Positions 42,524 through 53,528 of a stretch of DNA of 64,000 bases are shown here, piece by piece. The translations under genes and the position numbers were made by a program. Positions within the stretch are counted from its first letter, which is position 1. The number at the start of each line of letters is the position of its first letter. Origin of the DNA: Bacteroides sp. 214 (GTDB taxonomy: Bacteria > Bacteroidota > Bacteroidia > Bacteroidales > Bacteroidaceae); contig NZ_QVML01000001.1 in the NCBI RefSeq assembly GCF_010501015.1, positions 247,845-311,844 of the forward strand, read 5' to 3'. The notes under the pieces are model-generated. The model saw only the letters and a program-made list of their open reading frames with translations, made no database searches and had not been told where the DNA came from.

Positions 42524-42621
42524 TGTACCGTTTTGTACTCTTTTTTGGTACTATGTCTAAAATATACACTTTTAACAACGGATTTTACCACATTTCGAGC
42601 GTGTCTAATTTTATCTTTGCA
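42524..42621 (+). promoter_or_regulatory. Promoter region of the GH95-GH28 gene with three GTAC sites
   Basis: The -7 box TATCTTTG followed by CA (42612-42621) lies 26 bp before the start codon. GTAC tetramers at 42524, 42534 and 42548 lie 60-90 bp upstream, recalling the GTAC-rich region at 9005-9053. No clear -33 box, consistent with an activator such as the HTCS encoded in this PUL. Confidence 0.55.
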
Positions 42622-42647
42622 CGTGTTAAATCAAAATATAGAAACCA

Positions 42648-45600
42648 ATGAAGAAAATAGTTCTTGCTTTTCTCTCTTTCTTTTTACTTGCAAGTAATGC
42701 GTTGGCACAACCTAAGAGCGGGTTGAAGCTATGGTACGATCGCCCTGCCACTCTATGGGTAGAATCTTTGCCACTAGGTAACGGTAGGCTTGGTGCTATG
42801 GTTTACGGCAATCCTGTCAACGAAGAATTCCAGTTGAACGAAGAAACGGTATGGGGAGGTTCTCCACACAATAATACCAACCCCAAGGCAAAAGATGCTT
42901 TGGCAGAAATACGACAACTTATCTTCGAAGGTAAAAACCTTGCAGCGCAAGAACTGTGCGGTCCCAATATTTGTTCGCAGGGTCCTAACGGAATGCCTTA
43001 CCAGACAGTAGGTTCGTTGCATTTCGATTTTGACGGACTGGACAACTATCAAAACTATTATCGCGAATTAGATATAGAAAAGGCAACCTCTACTACTACT
43101 TTTACGGTAGACGATGTGGAGTATATCCGTGAATCATTTACCTCGTTTACCGACCAGCTGCTTATTATTCGCTTTACTGCTTCCAAGAAGAAGAAAATGA
43201 ACTTTACTACTCGTTACACCACTCCATATACCGATGCTGTAATGAGTATAGATGACATGATGCTTCGTTTAGACGGTAAAGCTTCCGATCACGAAGGTAT
43301 AGAGGGAAAAGTTCGTTTCACCTCCTTGGCAAAGATTGTGAATGAGGGTGGCAAAGTAACGGTAGCGCCCGACAATACTCTTCGCGTAACAGGAGCCAAC
43401 AGTGTAACTATTTATGTTTCAATCGGTACCAATTTTGTTAATTATAAAGATGTATCGGGCAATGCTGAGCAAGTAGCTAAAGAATACCTCAAAAATGCAG
43501 GTAAGAAGAGCTTTGAACAATACAAAGATGAACATACGGCGTACTATGCCAAGTTTTTTGACCGTGTGTCGCTCGATCTTGGTACCAACGAACAAGCTTC
43601 CAAAACTACCGATGTGCGTGTGAAGGAGTTTGCGACTACTTTCGACCCCCAACTATCGGCGCTTTATTTTCAATTTGGACGTTATTTGCTTATTTGTTCT
43701 TCGCAGCCGGGTGGACAAGCCGCCAATTTGCAAGGTATCTGGAACTATCAGCTTCGCGCTCCTTGGGATGGCAAATACACTACCGATATTAATGTTGAAA
43801 TGAACTATTGGCCTGCCGAAGTTACTAACCTCATGGAGATGCATGAACCCTTCTTGCAGCTTGTTAAAGATGTGGCAGAGACAGGTAAAGAAAGTGCCGC
43901 TATGTATGGTGCCCGCGGTTGGACACTGCACCACAATACCGATATCTGGCGTTCTACCGGTGCGGTAGATGGGCATCGTTATGGTGTGTGGCCTACTTGT
44001 AACGCTTGGTTCTGTCAACATCTATGGGATAGATATCTGTTCTCGGGCGATAAGGAATACCTCAAAGAGGTGTATCCTATGATGAAAGAAGCTTGTATGT
44101 TCTATATAGATTTCTTAGTGAAAGATCCCAGCAATGGCTGGCTGGTGGTTTCACCTTCTTACTCGCCCGAAAACTCTCCCAATATCAATGGAAAAAGAGA
44201 GTGGGTGGTAACCTCCGGTATAACAATGGATAATCAAATGGTGTTTGATTTGCTTTCCAATACCATTCAAGCGGCTACTGCTTTAGCAGATGATAAAACA
44301 TTCGTCAACACACTGGAAGATATTTTGAAACAACTACCTCCGATGCAAATAGGTCGTTTCGGACAATTGCAAGAATGGATGTATGATTGGGATAATCCTA
44401 ATGATCATCATCGCCATGTATCACATTTGTGGGGACTCTATCCCGGTTATCAAATCACTAAGTACGAAAACCCGGCTTTGTTTGAAGCAGCCAAAACTTC
44501 GTTGATACATCGTGGAGATGCTTCGACAGGATGGTCGATGGGGTGGAAGGTTTGCTTATGGGCAAGATTGCTCGATGGTAACCATGCTTATAAACTGATA
44601 CAAGACCAAATTAAACCCACCACCGAAGAACGTGGACAGAACGGTGGAACATACCCTAATTTGTTTGACGCGCATCCGCCTTTCCAGATAGATGGAAACT
44701 TTGGTTGTACGGCAGGTATCGCCGAGATGTTAGTTCAAAGTCATGGTGGAGCCATTCATTTGCTTCCTGCATTGCCCGATGTATGGAGCGAAGGTACGGT
44801 AAAAGGTTTAAGATGTCGCGGAGGATTCCTTTTAGAAGAACTTTCGTGGAAGAACAACAAAGTAAGCAAAGCTGTAATTCGCCCAACGGTAAACGGTATG
44901 TTGCGCATTCGTAGTGCTGTACCACTCATGCTGAGCGGAGCACCGCTAACTCCAACACAAGATAAATCTACTAATCCTTTATTGTCATTACAAAACGTGA
45001 AAGAACCATTGTCGGTAAAAGCGATAAACAATACGCCTGCCACCGAACTTTCGTATGTATATGACATTGAAACATATAAAGGAACGGTCTATGTTTTTGA
45101 GCAGAATACCGCCGCTTCGTCAATAACAGATAGATACCAATATCTATATAAGAATTTACCCTTTGATATGCCCCTCATTGATCGTCCACACTTCCCTGCC
45201 AATGAGGTAAATATGAAGGACTATGGTGTTGGCGATGGCATGGTTCTTAATACCGAAGCGTTTGAAAAAGCATTTGCCGCACTTAGCGAGCAAGGTGGCG
45301 GACGTTTAGTTGTTCCTGCAGGTGTCTGGTTTACAGGTCCTATTGTTTTTCGTTCCAATATCAATATGCATTTAGAAAAAGGAGCACTGATACTCTTTTC
45401 GCCCGATTTTAATCTTTACCCATTAGTAGAAACGGTGTACGAAGGTTTAGATACACAGCGTTGTCAGTCGCCTATCTCGGGACGCAATTTGGTGAATATT
45501 GCCATAACCGGCGAAGGTTCTATCAACGGTTCGGGCGAGGCTTGGCGACCACTGAAAAAAGCAAAAGTAACCGATGAATATTGGAACAAAGTAGTGAAAT

Positions 45601-46616
45601 CGGGTGGCGTTTTAATGAATCCCGGCTACTGGTTCCCCAGCGACCAGCACATTACAGGCGAAAAACTAAATGCAAATACTCCTGCCGGAAGGTTCTCGGG
45701 AGATGATTGGAAAAATTTCAAGAACTACCTGCGCCCTGTTATGGTTAGCTTCATAGAGTGCAAAAATGTGCTACTGGAAGGTGTGTTGTTCGAGAATTCG
45801 CCGGCTTGGAATATTCATCCGCTCATGTGCGAAAATGTAATTATTGATAACATATCGGTGCGCAACCCTGCCTTTGCACAAAACGGTGATGGCGTAGATT
45901 TGGAATCGTGCGTTAACTCAATCATCGTAAACAGCAATTTCGATGTGGGCGATGATGCTATTTGTGTGAAATCGGGTAAGGATGCCGACGGTCGCCGTCG
46001 TGCCCGACCTACCATTAATTTAATTGTGGATAATTGTCGCGTATTCAAAGGTCATGGCGGCTTTGTGGTAGGTAGCGAAATGTCGGGGGGAGTGAAGAAT
46101 ATTTCTGTAACTAACTGTCAATTCCTAGGTACCAATGTTGGTTTACGTTTCAAGGCAGGCAGAGGACGTGGTGGTATTGTTGAGAATATCTATATCAACG
46201 ATATTTATATGAATGATATCAATACAGAGGCTTTCTTGTTTGATCTTTATTATGGTGGTGGCAGAGGAAAGGTAGTGCCAAAGGTAGACGAAACAACCCC
46301 ACGCTTTCGTAATATTTTTGTGAAGAACCTTACCGCGCGTAATGCAAACCGTGCCATGTTCTTCAATGGTTTACCCGAAATGAATATCAGTAATATCCAT
46401 GTAGAGGATGTAATTATCAGTTCCAATACGGGAGCCATGCTTGTAGAGTCGGAAGGAATAACGTTGAAAAATATCGAAATTGTGCCAAAAACTGGTCCGG
46501 CATTAATACTAAACAATGTAAACGATGTAAAGGTTAGCGGCTTAAAGTGTCCGGAAACGCTGGAAGAGCCTGTTCGTGTATCAGGAGAGAAAACGAAAAA
46601 CGTACAGCTTCCATAG
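42648..46616 (+). CDS. GH95 alpha-L-fucosidase/L-galactosidase-type domain fused to GH28 pectinase domain
   Basis: A 1322-residue bifunctional secreted protein (signal peptide ~1-20). The N-terminal ~800 residues are a complete GH95 enzyme: start [27 protein letters not shown], active-site region HHNTDIWR (Asn430, Asp432), [14 protein letters not shown], and the catalytic-region Asp682 ([11 protein letters not shown]). The C-terminal ~490 residues are GH28, with Asp1081 (GDGVDLESC), Asp1102-Asp1103 ([10 protein letters not shown]), His1136 ([11 protein letters not shown]) and [10 protein letters not shown]. The first half would remove alpha-L-fucose or L-galactose from side chains, the second cleave galacturonosyl linkages. 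No frameshift at the junction (~820-840). Followed by a terminator. Confidence 0.93.
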   Translation: MKKIVLAFLSFFLLASNALAQPKSGLKLWYDRPATLWVESLPLGNGRLGAMVYGNPVNEEFQLNEETVWGGSPHNNTNPKAKDALAEIRQLIFEGKNLAAQELCGPNICSQGPNGMPYQTVGSLHFDFDGLDNYQNYYRELDIEKATSTTTFTVDDVEYIRESFTSFTDQLLIIRFTASKKKKMNFTTRYTTPYTDAVMSIDDMMLRLDGKASDHEGIEGKVRFTSLAKIVNEGGKVTVAPDNTLRVTGANSVTIYVSIGTNFVNYKDVSGNAEQVAKEYLKNAGKKSFEQYKDEHTAYYAKFFDRVSLDLGTNEQASKTTDVRVKEFATTFDPQLSALYFQFGRYLLICSSQPGGQAANLQGIWNYQLRAPWDGKYTTDINVEMNYWPAEVTNLMEMHEPFLQLVKDVAETGKESAAMYGARGWTLHHNTDIWRSTGAVDGHRYGVWPTCNAWFCQHLWDRYLFSGDKEYLKEVYPMMKEACMFYIDFLVKDPSNGWLVVSPSYSPENSPNINGKREWVVTSGITMDNQMVFDLLSNTIQAATALADDKTFVNTLEDILKQLPPMQIGRFGQLQEWMYDWDNPNDHHRHVSHLWGLYPGYQITKYENPALFEAAKTSLIHRGDASTGWSMGWKVCLWARLLDGNHAYKLIQDQIKPTTEERGQNGGTYPNLFDAHPPFQIDGNFGCTAGIAEMLVQSHGGAIHLLPALPDVWSEGTVKGLRCRGGFLLEELSWKNNKVSKAVIRPTVNGMLRIRSAVPLMLSGAPLTPTQDKSTNPLLSLQNVKEPLSVKAINNTPATELSYVYDIETYKGTVYVFEQNTAASSITDRYQYLYKNLPFDMPLIDRPHFPANEVNMKDYGVGDGMVLNTEAFEKAFAALSEQGGGRLVVPAGVWFTGPIVFRSNINMHLEKGALILFSPDFNLYPLVETVYEGLDTQRCQSPISGRNLVNIAITGEGSINGSGEAWRPLKKAKVTDEYWNKVVKSGGVLMNPGYWFPSDQHITGEKLNANTPAGRFSGDDWKNFKNYLRPVMVSFIECKNVLLEGVLFENSPAWNIHPLMCENVIIDNISVRNPAFAQNGDGVDLESCVNSIIVNSNFDVGDDAICVKSGKDADGRRRARPTINLIVDNCRVFKGHGGFVVGSEMSGGVKNISVTNCQFLGTNVGLRFKAGRGRGGIVENIYINDIYMNDINTEAFLFDLYYGGGRGKVVPKVDETTPRFRNIFVKNLTARNANRAMFFNGLPEMNISNIHVEDVIISSNTGAMLVESEGITLKNIEIVPKTGPALILNNVNDVKVSGLKCPETLEEPVRVSGEKTKNVQLP

Positions 46617-46645
46617 GCATAAGAAAATAGAGACTTTCCAATATT

Positions 46646-46687
46646 ATACAGTTCAAATACCAATTATTACATGTATTTGAACTGTAT
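46646..46687 (+). terminator. 15-bp perfect hairpin after the GH95-GH28 gene
   Basis: Arms 46646-46660 and 46673-46687 are perfect reverse complements (core ACAGTTCAAATAC), loop 12 nt, tail GTCATTTTGC. It ends the GH95-GH28 message, but being only 6 bp upstream of the -33 of the next promoter it could also act as an operator for the GH28 lipoprotein gene. Confidence 0.7.
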
Positions 46688-46692
46688 GTCAT

Positions 46693-46724
46693 TTTGCGGG
46701 TATAGGTTATTCGGTATTTTTGCA
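46693..46724 (+). promoter_or_regulatory. Promoter of the GH28 lipoprotein gene
   Basis: TTTG (46693-46696), 18 bp, TATTTTTG followed by CA (46715-46724). Because the -7 box overlaps the upstream in-frame TTG at 46720, the start codon must lie further down, supporting ATG 46756. Confidence 0.8.
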
Positions 46725-46755
46725 AACAATAATTTACCTTATACATCCTATTATT

Positions 46756-48267
46756 ATGTCTTACAAATCTTTTTCCGCTATAATTGGATATCCGAGCATC
46801 TTGTCGCTACTGTTTTTATTATCCTCTTGCCATACAACCCCGTCTCAAAACATATCCATACCTGCCGTGCATGAAGTGGGTGCACACATGATGCCCCAAG
46901 AGATAGCCCCTATAACCGGTGCACCTTTTGATATGCCTGTTTTCCAAAAAAAGATTTTCCCTGACGTTGTAATTGATATATCACAGCGAGGGGCTGTACA
47001 AGGCGAACTTATCACACCGCTTATTAATAATCTTATTCAAGAACTCAGTGCGAATGGTGGTGGCACTGTATTTATTCCAAGTGGTAAGTGGACATCGGGT
47101 CGCATTATTCTTAAAAGCAACATTAACCTTCATCTTTCCGAAGATGCCGAGATAACCTTTAGTGGTAACGTGGAAGATTACCTTCCTGCTCTCTTTACCC
47201 GTCATGAAGGGATTGAAATTATGGGGCCGGGTGGGTTTATCTATGCTAATGGAGAAGAAAATATTGCTATTACAGGTAAAGGAACCTTGTGGGGCCCACC
47301 CATGGATGCGCAGATTCGTCATCATTCTGTTTTTGGAACTGTTATTGAAAATATCGTAGATTATCGTACTCCTGTCGAAGAACGTGTGTATGATGGTATA
47401 GAAGGTCGTCGCGTTTATCTGCCCAAAAGTATCGCACCAATTAATTGTCGTGGCGTACTGATTGAGGGTATCACACTCAATCGCAGTGTTTTCTGGAATA
47501 TTTGCCCTATCTATTGCGAGGATGTGATTATTCGTGGTATCACTGTAAACTCTGTAGAGGTTGCTAGTGGTGATGGTATAGACATTGAATCCTGTAAAAA
47601 TGTGCTGATTGAGTACTGCACACTAAACAATGGTGATGATTGTTTCACGATTAAGGCTGGTCGTACAGAAGATGGCTTACGTGTAGGAAAACCTTCGGAG
47701 AATATTGTTGTTCGCTATTCTCTGGCGCAGAATGGTCATGGAGCCATAACATGTGGTAGCGAAACTGCAGGTGGCATTAAGAATCTCTATGCGCACGATT
47801 GTGTATTTCATAAGACAGACCGTGGCATTCGTTTCAAGACGCGTCGCAATCGTGGCGGTGGAGTAGACGGTGTGTGGTGCGAACGTATTCGCATGATAGA
47901 TGTGAAAGAAGCATTTACGTGGGATTTGTTGGGAAGTACACGCTATGTAGGCGATTTAGCTTTACGTTACCCTCCTCGCGAGATAACTCCTTTGACACCG
48001 GTCATTAAAAATATTCATGCCAAACAGTTACTTGTAGAATCGTCCAGACAATTTATTCGTGCCAACTGTATCCCCGAAATCCCATTGAGCGATGTAACGA
48101 TAGAGGATAGCGAGATACATTGCGAACGATATATTACCGCATTGAATGATGTGAATGGCTTTACGCTCCGCAATCTTCGTGTAACTACGAAAGATAGTAC
48201 AATAACGAAAGAGGATGCGCATAACTTATTGTTCGAGAATGTTGTCTTTCTTCCGAACAGGAAGTAG
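46756..48267 (+). CDS. GH28-family pectin hydrolase, lipoprotein
   Basis: A 503-residue lipoprotein (lipobox LLSSC near residue 25, then TTPSQ). The start is set by the promoter at 46693-46724. The beta-helix has GH28 motifs: Asp273 (SGDGIDIESC), Asp294-Asp295 (NGDDCFTIKAG), His328 (NGHGAITCGSE), and RFKTRRNRGG in place of RIK. Its N-terminal PFDMPVF phrase matches the start of the GH28 domain fused to GH95 upstream (PFDMPLI), so the two are probably tandem duplicates. It is membrane-anchored and may act at the cell surface or periplasmic face. The HTCS gene follows after 30 bp. Confidence 0.92.
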   Translation: MSYKSFSAIIGYPSILSLLFLLSSCHTTPSQNISIPAVHEVGAHMMPQEIAPITGAPFDMPVFQKKIFPDVVIDISQRGAVQGELITPLINNLIQELSANGGGTVFIPSGKWTSGRIILKSNINLHLSEDAEITFSGNVEDYLPALFTRHEGIEIMGPGGFIYANGEENIAITGKGTLWGPPMDAQIRHHSVFGTVIENIVDYRTPVEERVYDGIEGRRVYLPKSIAPINCRGVLIEGITLNRSVFWNICPIYCEDVIIRGITVNSVEVASGDGIDIESCKNVLIEYCTLNNGDDCFTIKAGRTEDGLRVGKPSENIVVRYSLAQNGHGAITCGSETAGGIKNLYAHDCVFHKTDRGIRFKTRRNRGGGVDGVWCERIRMIDVKEAFTWDLLGSTRYVGDLALRYPPREITPLTPVIKNIHAKQLLVESSRQFIRANCIPEIPLSDVTIEDSEIHCERYITALNDVNGFTLRNLRVTTKDSTITKEDAHNLLFENVVFLPNRK

Positions 48268-48297
48268 CTTTGTAAGTATATTCTAATTACTTACTGT

Positions 48298-51200
48298 ATG
48301 AAGCGTTTTTGTACAATTCTGTTTTTCTGTTGGTTCACGTCTTTGATTTTTGCCATTGATGTGTTGCGCATTAATACAATAACCGACAGAGAAGGACTTT
48401 CGCAGAACACCGTTCGTTGTCTTATGGAAGATAGCAAAGGTTTCATTTGGATGGGTACTATCAACGGGTTGAACCGTTATAACGGTAAGGACTTTATGTT
48501 AGTTAAACCTCAGTCTGAAGAACCAGAAACCTTGTCGGATAGTCGCATTCGTAGCATTCATGAAGATAAACACGGATATATCTGGGTGCGCACTTTCTCC
48601 AGTACGATGTTTTGCTATGATCCTCGGCAAGAACAGTTTGTAGACTATGCCCTGAATAATGAATTGCATACTTTCACTGGGATTAAAATTGTATCTAACG
48701 GTGATGTGTGGCTATGGGGTACTCAAGGATGCTTACGTGTGCGGCATACAGGGAATAATCTTCTGTCGTGGAATCCTATCCCTCTTGAAAAGGCAAAAGC
48801 AGTATCTTTTGTGTTTGAAGACACACAAGGGAACATTTGGATAGGAAATCAGGACGAACTTTATTTACAAAGAGACGAACAAATAATATCTACTTGGAAA
48901 GGCAAACATTATGCTGCTGCCCACGAGTGGAACAATCAGTTGTTTTTTGTAGCTAATGATCATATTGCTGTTTTTGATCAGCAACAACAAGCTTTTTTGT
49001 CGGATGTAACTTTTACGGCTACTCAGCCTATGTATTACTCCCGTACTTGCATGCTCAATGACGGAGTAATTCTTATTGCCGGCAAAGATGAAATCTTTTC
49101 TTTCCATGCACAAGATAAAATGATAATGACTGCTGCTCCTCTTTTCCAAGGTCGTAAATTCAAAAATGCGAACTTCTTACTAGATAATCGAGGAGATGTT
49201 TGGGTCTATAATATGTCGGGTACGCTTTGGCAACATCGTTCTGATAATCGTTTTGAACCCATGAAACTGATTCCCGAAGATGTATTGTCACTCATCAATA
49301 ATGAACGTTATCAGATATATCACGATTCGCGCGATGTCGTTTGGATAACTACCTTTGGTAATGGACTCTTTGCTTTTGATCAAAGCACTGGAATGTTGCG
49401 TCATTTTTCTACAGAGAAAGACCTTGCTACTAATTATCTGCTTAGTGTAACCGAAGACCGTAGTGGCGAGATATGGGTAGGTACTGAATTGGCGGGTGCT
49501 ATTAAAATATCTCTGACTACTTATCCGTTTGATATTTTTTATCCCAATCCAAAAGGAGATAGTGATCGTGACAACGCCGTTCGTCTTATCTATGAAGATC
49601 AAAACAATAGTTTCTGGTTTGGCACACGAGATGGTAATTTACATATTTGCGATTCTACTTTGCAACTAAAATATAAACATCGCCTTGCAACAGGGTTGCC
49701 ACTTACTATTGCTGAAGACACGCTTGGCAATAAGTGGCTGGGTACTAAAGGAGGTGGGGTATATCTCTTTTCGCCCACAGGGAGCCGTGTGTTGGCAAAA
49801 TACCAACTCAATGATAGGATAGAACAATCGTCATCGAGTAGCAATGCTTTTACGATTCTGCGTGATGGGAATAACCGTATGTGGGTAGCCAGCTTTGGTG
49901 GTGGCTTACATTTAGCACAGCAGCACAATGGCGAAATAACATTCAAACAAATACTTTTTCCACATGTACATCATAACATGATGCGTTCTATGATACAAGA
50001 TAATAATGGAACTATATGGGTAGGTACTAATGAAGGAATTGTTGTCTTTAATCCTGATGAAATTTTGCTTGACGAACGTGCATACACTATTTTGTTTTTA
50101 CAAACCAAACAACATGAATCACTAGACAATAACGAAGTTAGATCACTTTTTGAGGATAATCAAGGACGAATTTGGATTGGAACCTCGGGAGGTGGACTGC
50201 ATTTGCTGGTTAAAGAAGAACCCTTGGAAAACTCGTGGGTAAAACATTATACAGCTGTTCATGGACTCTCCAATGAAATGATACAAGCTATTCAGGAAGA
50301 TGAACATGGCATTATTTGGGTCAGTACAGAGAGTGGTATCTCTAAGTTTTATCCTGAAACAGAAAACTTTGAGAATTTTGTATTTTCTAATAATCGCCAT
50401 GCGGCTATCTTCAATGAACTTTCTTTCTGGAAAAAACGAAATGGTGATTTAATGTTTGGTAGTTACAATGGTGTCTATACTTTTAATCCTTTAGAAGTAG
50501 CCTATGATAGCTATGCTCCACCTGTATTGATAACCGCTTTAGGAATTAATGGTATTCATGTAACTCCTAATGATGCAGATTCTCCTTTAATAGAGAGTAT
50601 AACCAATACTAAACAACTTCACCTTAAATACAATCAAAACGCTTTTAATCTGGAGTGCACCATGCTCAACTTTCATGCACCCGAGCTAAATAAATACGCC
50701 TACTATCTCGAGGGGTATGAGAAAAATTGGAACGCTATTTCTCGAAATAATATTGCTGCTTATCGCAATGTGCCGGCGGGCACATATACATTTAGGGTAA
50801 AAGGTTGCAATAGCTTTGGTGTATGGAGTAAGAACGAAACAACACTACTAATTGTTATATCTCCTCCATGGTGGAAATCGGGTTGGGCTATCTTGTCTTA
50901 TTTTTTTATAGCTATTATTGTTACTATAGTTACTTTTCGTTTAGTTTTAAAAATGAACCGGTTAAATACAGCTGTAGAGGTAGAGAAGCAGCTCACAGAG
51001 TATAAGCTACGGTTCTTTACCAATATATCACACGAATTTCGTACACCACTTACTATCATTCGTGGTGCTATTGAAAGTATGGTTGCACAAAAAGATTTAT
51101 CCTTGTCTGAACACGAACAACTGAAAACACTTCATAAAAGTTCCAACAGACTATTACGGCTTATTGAACAGCTACTTGAATTTCGTAAACTACAAAACGA

Positions 51201-52542
51201 TAAAATGGAGCTGAAACTGGAAACCACTAATACTGAAGTGTTTTTCAGAGAAATTCACCAAACTTTCAAAGAGATGGCTGAGAAGAAGCAGATTGACTTT
51301 CTCTTTGAAACCGATGATTATACGCAACCCGTTTTGATTGATCATGGAAAGATGGATAAAATAGTGTACAACCTATTGTCCAATGCCTTCAAGCATACTC
51401 CACAAGGAGGTACAATACGTCTCAGTCTACACACCTCTGTCGAAGATGATAAGTTTACTATTCGCGTAGCCGACAGTGGAGTAGGAGTTGTGCCCGAGCA
51501 ACGCGATAAACTCTTTGTTCGCTTTCAACAAATTAGCTATACGGTAGGTGGCACAGGGGTGGGCTTGCATCTCACTTCCGAGCTTGTAAAGGTACATAAA
51601 GGTAGTGTAGGCTATGAAGATACTGATTTGGGTGGTGCCTGTTTTTACGTATCTATACCTTTGTCTGCTAATAACTATGAGCAAACAGACATTCTTAGTG
51701 ATACTATTTCTACGAATACTGCTTTCATGAAGGATATAATAACAAATCCAGAAAAAGAATCTCTGAAACCTATTGTAGATAGTGCTGCTAAATCTACCAA
51801 GGTAATGGTTGTAGAAGACGATGATGAAGTACGTACTTTTCTTGAAACCCAGCTGAGTGCTTATTTCACGGTGTCTTCAGTAAGCGATGGCTTTGAGGCA
51901 CTCAAAGAACTTGTAGTTGAACACCCCGATATTGTAGTCTGTGATGTGATGATGCCGCGTATGGACGGTTTTGAGTTTACCCGTCGGTTAAAAACTAATT
52001 TCGAAACCAGTCATATTCCTGTTGTTCTTCTCACTGCCTTCTCTTCCGAAGAACATCAGTTGGAAGGAATCCAAGCAGGAGCCGACTCATACATAACCAA
52101 ACCTTTTAGTATAAAGTACTTGTTAACACGTATTGTAAAGTTGTTGGAAATTCGCGAAAGATTACGCCATAGATTCAATACAGAACCGGGTTTAATACAG
52201 GCTTCTGTGAGTTTTACAGACCGCGATCAGGTCTTTATGGATAGTCTGCACAAAATAGTCGAAGAAAACTTGAATAATGCTGATTTCAAAGTAGAAACCT
52301 TTGCTCAAACTTTAGGAATGGGGCGAACCACGTTTTTTCGCAAACTAAAAGGCATTACAGGGTATGCTCCTAATGAATATGTACGTATTATACGCATGAA
52401 GAAAGCTGCCGAATTGTTGATGGGAACAGATTTGAATGTGTCTGAGATTTCATACCAAGTAGGTATTGAAGATCCATACTATTTCAGTAAGTGCTTTAAA
52501 GGGCAGTTTGGAAAATCACCAACGCAATATAGAAAAGGGTGA
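48298..52542 (+). CDS. Hybrid two-component system regulator (HTCS) of PUL C
   Basis: A 1414-residue protein with the same order as the first HTCS: signal peptide (~1-19), Reg_prop propellers (~22-770; GFIWMGTINGLNRYNG), Y_Y_Y domain (~780-865), TM (~866-890), HisKA His912 (NISHEFRTPLT), HATPase N-box (NLLSNAFKHTP, ~1028), receiver Asp1216 (VCDVMMPRMDG), AraC-type HTH (~1310-1410). Clearly paralogous to 32860-37113, but the propellers, which bind ligand, differ much more than the kinase and HTH regions. It probably senses a different RG-I fragment and controls the flanking GH95-GH28, PL11 and susCD genes. Confidence 0.96.
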   Translation: MKRFCTILFFCWFTSLIFAIDVLRINTITDREGLSQNTVRCLMEDSKGFIWMGTINGLNRYNGKDFMLVKPQSEEPETLSDSRIRSIHEDKHGYIWVRTFSSTMFCYDPRQEQFVDYALNNELHTFTGIKIVSNGDVWLWGTQGCLRVRHTGNNLLSWNPIPLEKAKAVSFVFEDTQGNIWIGNQDELYLQRDEQIISTWKGKHYAAAHEWNNQLFFVANDHIAVFDQQQQAFLSDVTFTATQPMYYSRTCMLNDGVILIAGKDEIFSFHAQDKMIMTAAPLFQGRKFKNANFLLDNRGDVWVYNMSGTLWQHRSDNRFEPMKLIPEDVLSLINNERYQIYHDSRDVVWITTFGNGLFAFDQSTGMLRHFSTEKDLATNYLLSVTEDRSGEIWVGTELAGAIKISLTTYPFDIFYPNPKGDSDRDNAVRLIYEDQNNSFWFGTRDGNLHICDSTLQLKYKHRLATGLPLTIAEDTLGNKWLGTKGGGVYLFSPTGSRVLAKYQLNDRIEQSSSSSNAFTILRDGNNRMWVASFGGGLHLAQQHNGEITFKQILFPHVHHNMMRSMIQDNNGTIWVGTNEGIVVFNPDEILLDERAYTILFLQTKQHESLDNNEVRSLFEDNQGRIWIGTSGGGLHLLVKEEPLENSWVKHYTAVHGLSNEMIQAIQEDEHGIIWVSTESGISKFYPETENFENFVFSNNRHAAIFNELSFWKKRNGDLMFGSYNGVYTFNPLEVAYDSYAPPVLITALGINGIHVTPNDADSPLIESITNTKQLHLKYNQNAFNLECTMLNFHAPELNKYAYYLEGYEKNWNAISRNNIAAYRNVPAGTYTFRVKGCNSFGVWSKNETTLLIVISPPWWKSGWAILSYFFIAIIVTIVTFRLVLKMNRLNTAVEVEKQLTEYKLRFFTNISHEFRTPLTIIRGAIESMVAQKDLSLSEHEQLKTLHKSSNRLLRLIEQLLEFRKLQNDKMELKLETTNTEVFFREIHQTFKEMAEKKQIDFLFETDDYTQPVLIDHGKMDKIVYNLLSNAFKHTPQGGTIRLSLHTSVEDDKFTIRVADSGVGVVPEQRDKLFVRFQQISYTVGGTGVGLHLTSELVKVHKGSVGYEDTDLGGACFYVSIPLSANNYEQTDILSDTISTNTAFMKDIITNPEKESLKPIVDSAAKSTKVMVVEDDDEVRTFLETQLSAYFTVSSVSDGFEALKELVVEHPDIVVCDVMMPRMDGFEFTRRLKTNFETSHIPVVLLTAFSSEEHQLEGIQAGADSYITKPFSIKYLLTRIVKLLEIRERLRHRFNTEPGLIQASVSFTDRDQVFMDSLHKIVEENLNNADFKVETFAQTLGMGRTTFFRKLKGITGYAPNEYVRIIRMKKAAELLMGTDLNVSEISYQVGIEDPYYFSKCFKGQFGKSPTQYRKG

Positions 52543-52612
52543 GGCTAATACCTCGCCTCAATAGCCGAGATTTTTTGCATAGTCTCATGGTTGCTCCGCC
52601 TTGGCAAAAAAA

Positions 52613-52648
52613 CGGCTGCTTGAATCTAATCAGGCAGCCGCTTTTGCT
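52613..52648. terminator. Bidirectional terminator between HTCS and the T9SS-tail protein gene
   Basis: Stem CGGCTGC (52613-52619) with GCAGCCG (52634-52640), extendable by TGA/TCA, preceded by seven A and followed by CTTTTGCTT, so it can serve both convergent genes. Confidence 0.8.
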
Positions 52649-52667
52649 TACTCATATCAACTTAAAT

Positions 52668-53489
52668 TTATCTCTTTATTACCTTAACAGATTCAATGCT
52701 TCCGTCGTCAAATACTCTTTTCTCAATAATAAAACCTGTGTTCTCTTTTGTTACTTCTTTACCTGTAATATCAAAATATTTTGTAGCAACCACTGTTTTG
52801 TTATTTTCTATTATTTCAAGCCCTGTAGCGTTATCATCTATCAACGAAATACCAAAATAACCAATACGCGAGTTTGTACTGCCCGAGACAGTGATTGAGC
52901 CAAATTCATCTACTTTATAACAGGCCGGATCTGTTGATGTTTGTTCAATCTGCACTTTACGATAAATGCGAAATGATTTGCATCCGCTAGGAACATTGAG
53001 GCTTACACCTGCATTTCCGACCCTAACCATTGCTAGAGGGTATGACTCGTAGAAGATAACACGCTGTTCGTTAAATGGATAAACATCGCAGAATAATACT
53101 GCACATTCACCTGCTACATCAACTGTACTCGATGTGCCATTGATTTTGGCTGACTGAATGGTCTTTGCTGCGCTGTTGTCAGTAACTGACACTTCAATAT
53201 AATCTGTTTGATTGGTAATAATTTCCAGATATTCATATGTTTTAATCCTTTTATTTACATATAAACCGCCGTCGGAATTTTGAAGGCGTGCAAGTCCGCC
53301 TGTGAATACTACGATTTCGTTGTTCGAACCTGGGTAAACAACGTTCTCGGTACTCGAAATATATGTGCCCGATGTAGGTGGAGAGTCGTACGTACCTGTC
53401 CAATCCCAGCCTAAATCAACATACGATTGAGTAAACCCGTTTAAACATACAGCAGTAAGTACTGCCATGAGAAGTGTAATTTTTTTCAT
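52668..53489 (-). CDS. Secreted protein of unknown function with T9SS type A-like C-terminal tail
   Basis: A 273-residue protein with a signal peptide (~1-20). The middle is predicted all-beta (jelly-roll-like) with no family I recognise. The last ~45 residues (ENNKTVVATKYFDITGKEV ... IESVKVIKR) have the pattern of type A sorting domains of type IX secretion: Tyr-x-x-x-Gly-x-x-V, a Gly near mid-tail and a basic end. It is encoded 39 bp downstream of a PL11 gene whose tail is similar, so the two may be secreted together. It could be a carbohydrate-binding or structural protein. Confidence 0.7.
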   Translation of the reverse strand: MKKITLLMAVLTAVCLNGFTQSYVDLGWDWTGTYDSPPTSGTYISSTENVVYPGSNNEIVVFTGGLARLQNSDGGLYVNKRIKTYEYLEIITNQTDYIEVSVTDNSAAKTIQSAKINGTSSTVDVAGECAVLFCDVYPFNEQRVIFYESYPLAMVRVGNAGVSLNVPSGCKSFRIYRKVQIEQTSTDPACYKVDEFGSITVSGSTNSRIGYFGISLIDDNATGLEIIENNKTVVATKYFDITGKEVTKENTGFIIEKRVFDDGSIESVKVIKR

Positions 53490-53528
53490 AACTGTAATTT
53501 TTAATAATTAATGTTTCACTATGATTAC

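Noticed and set aside
46720-46755. Upstream extension of the GH28 lipoprotein to a TTG start
   Set aside because: The extension overlaps a strong -7 box and spoils the lipoprotein signal peptide that begins at 46756.
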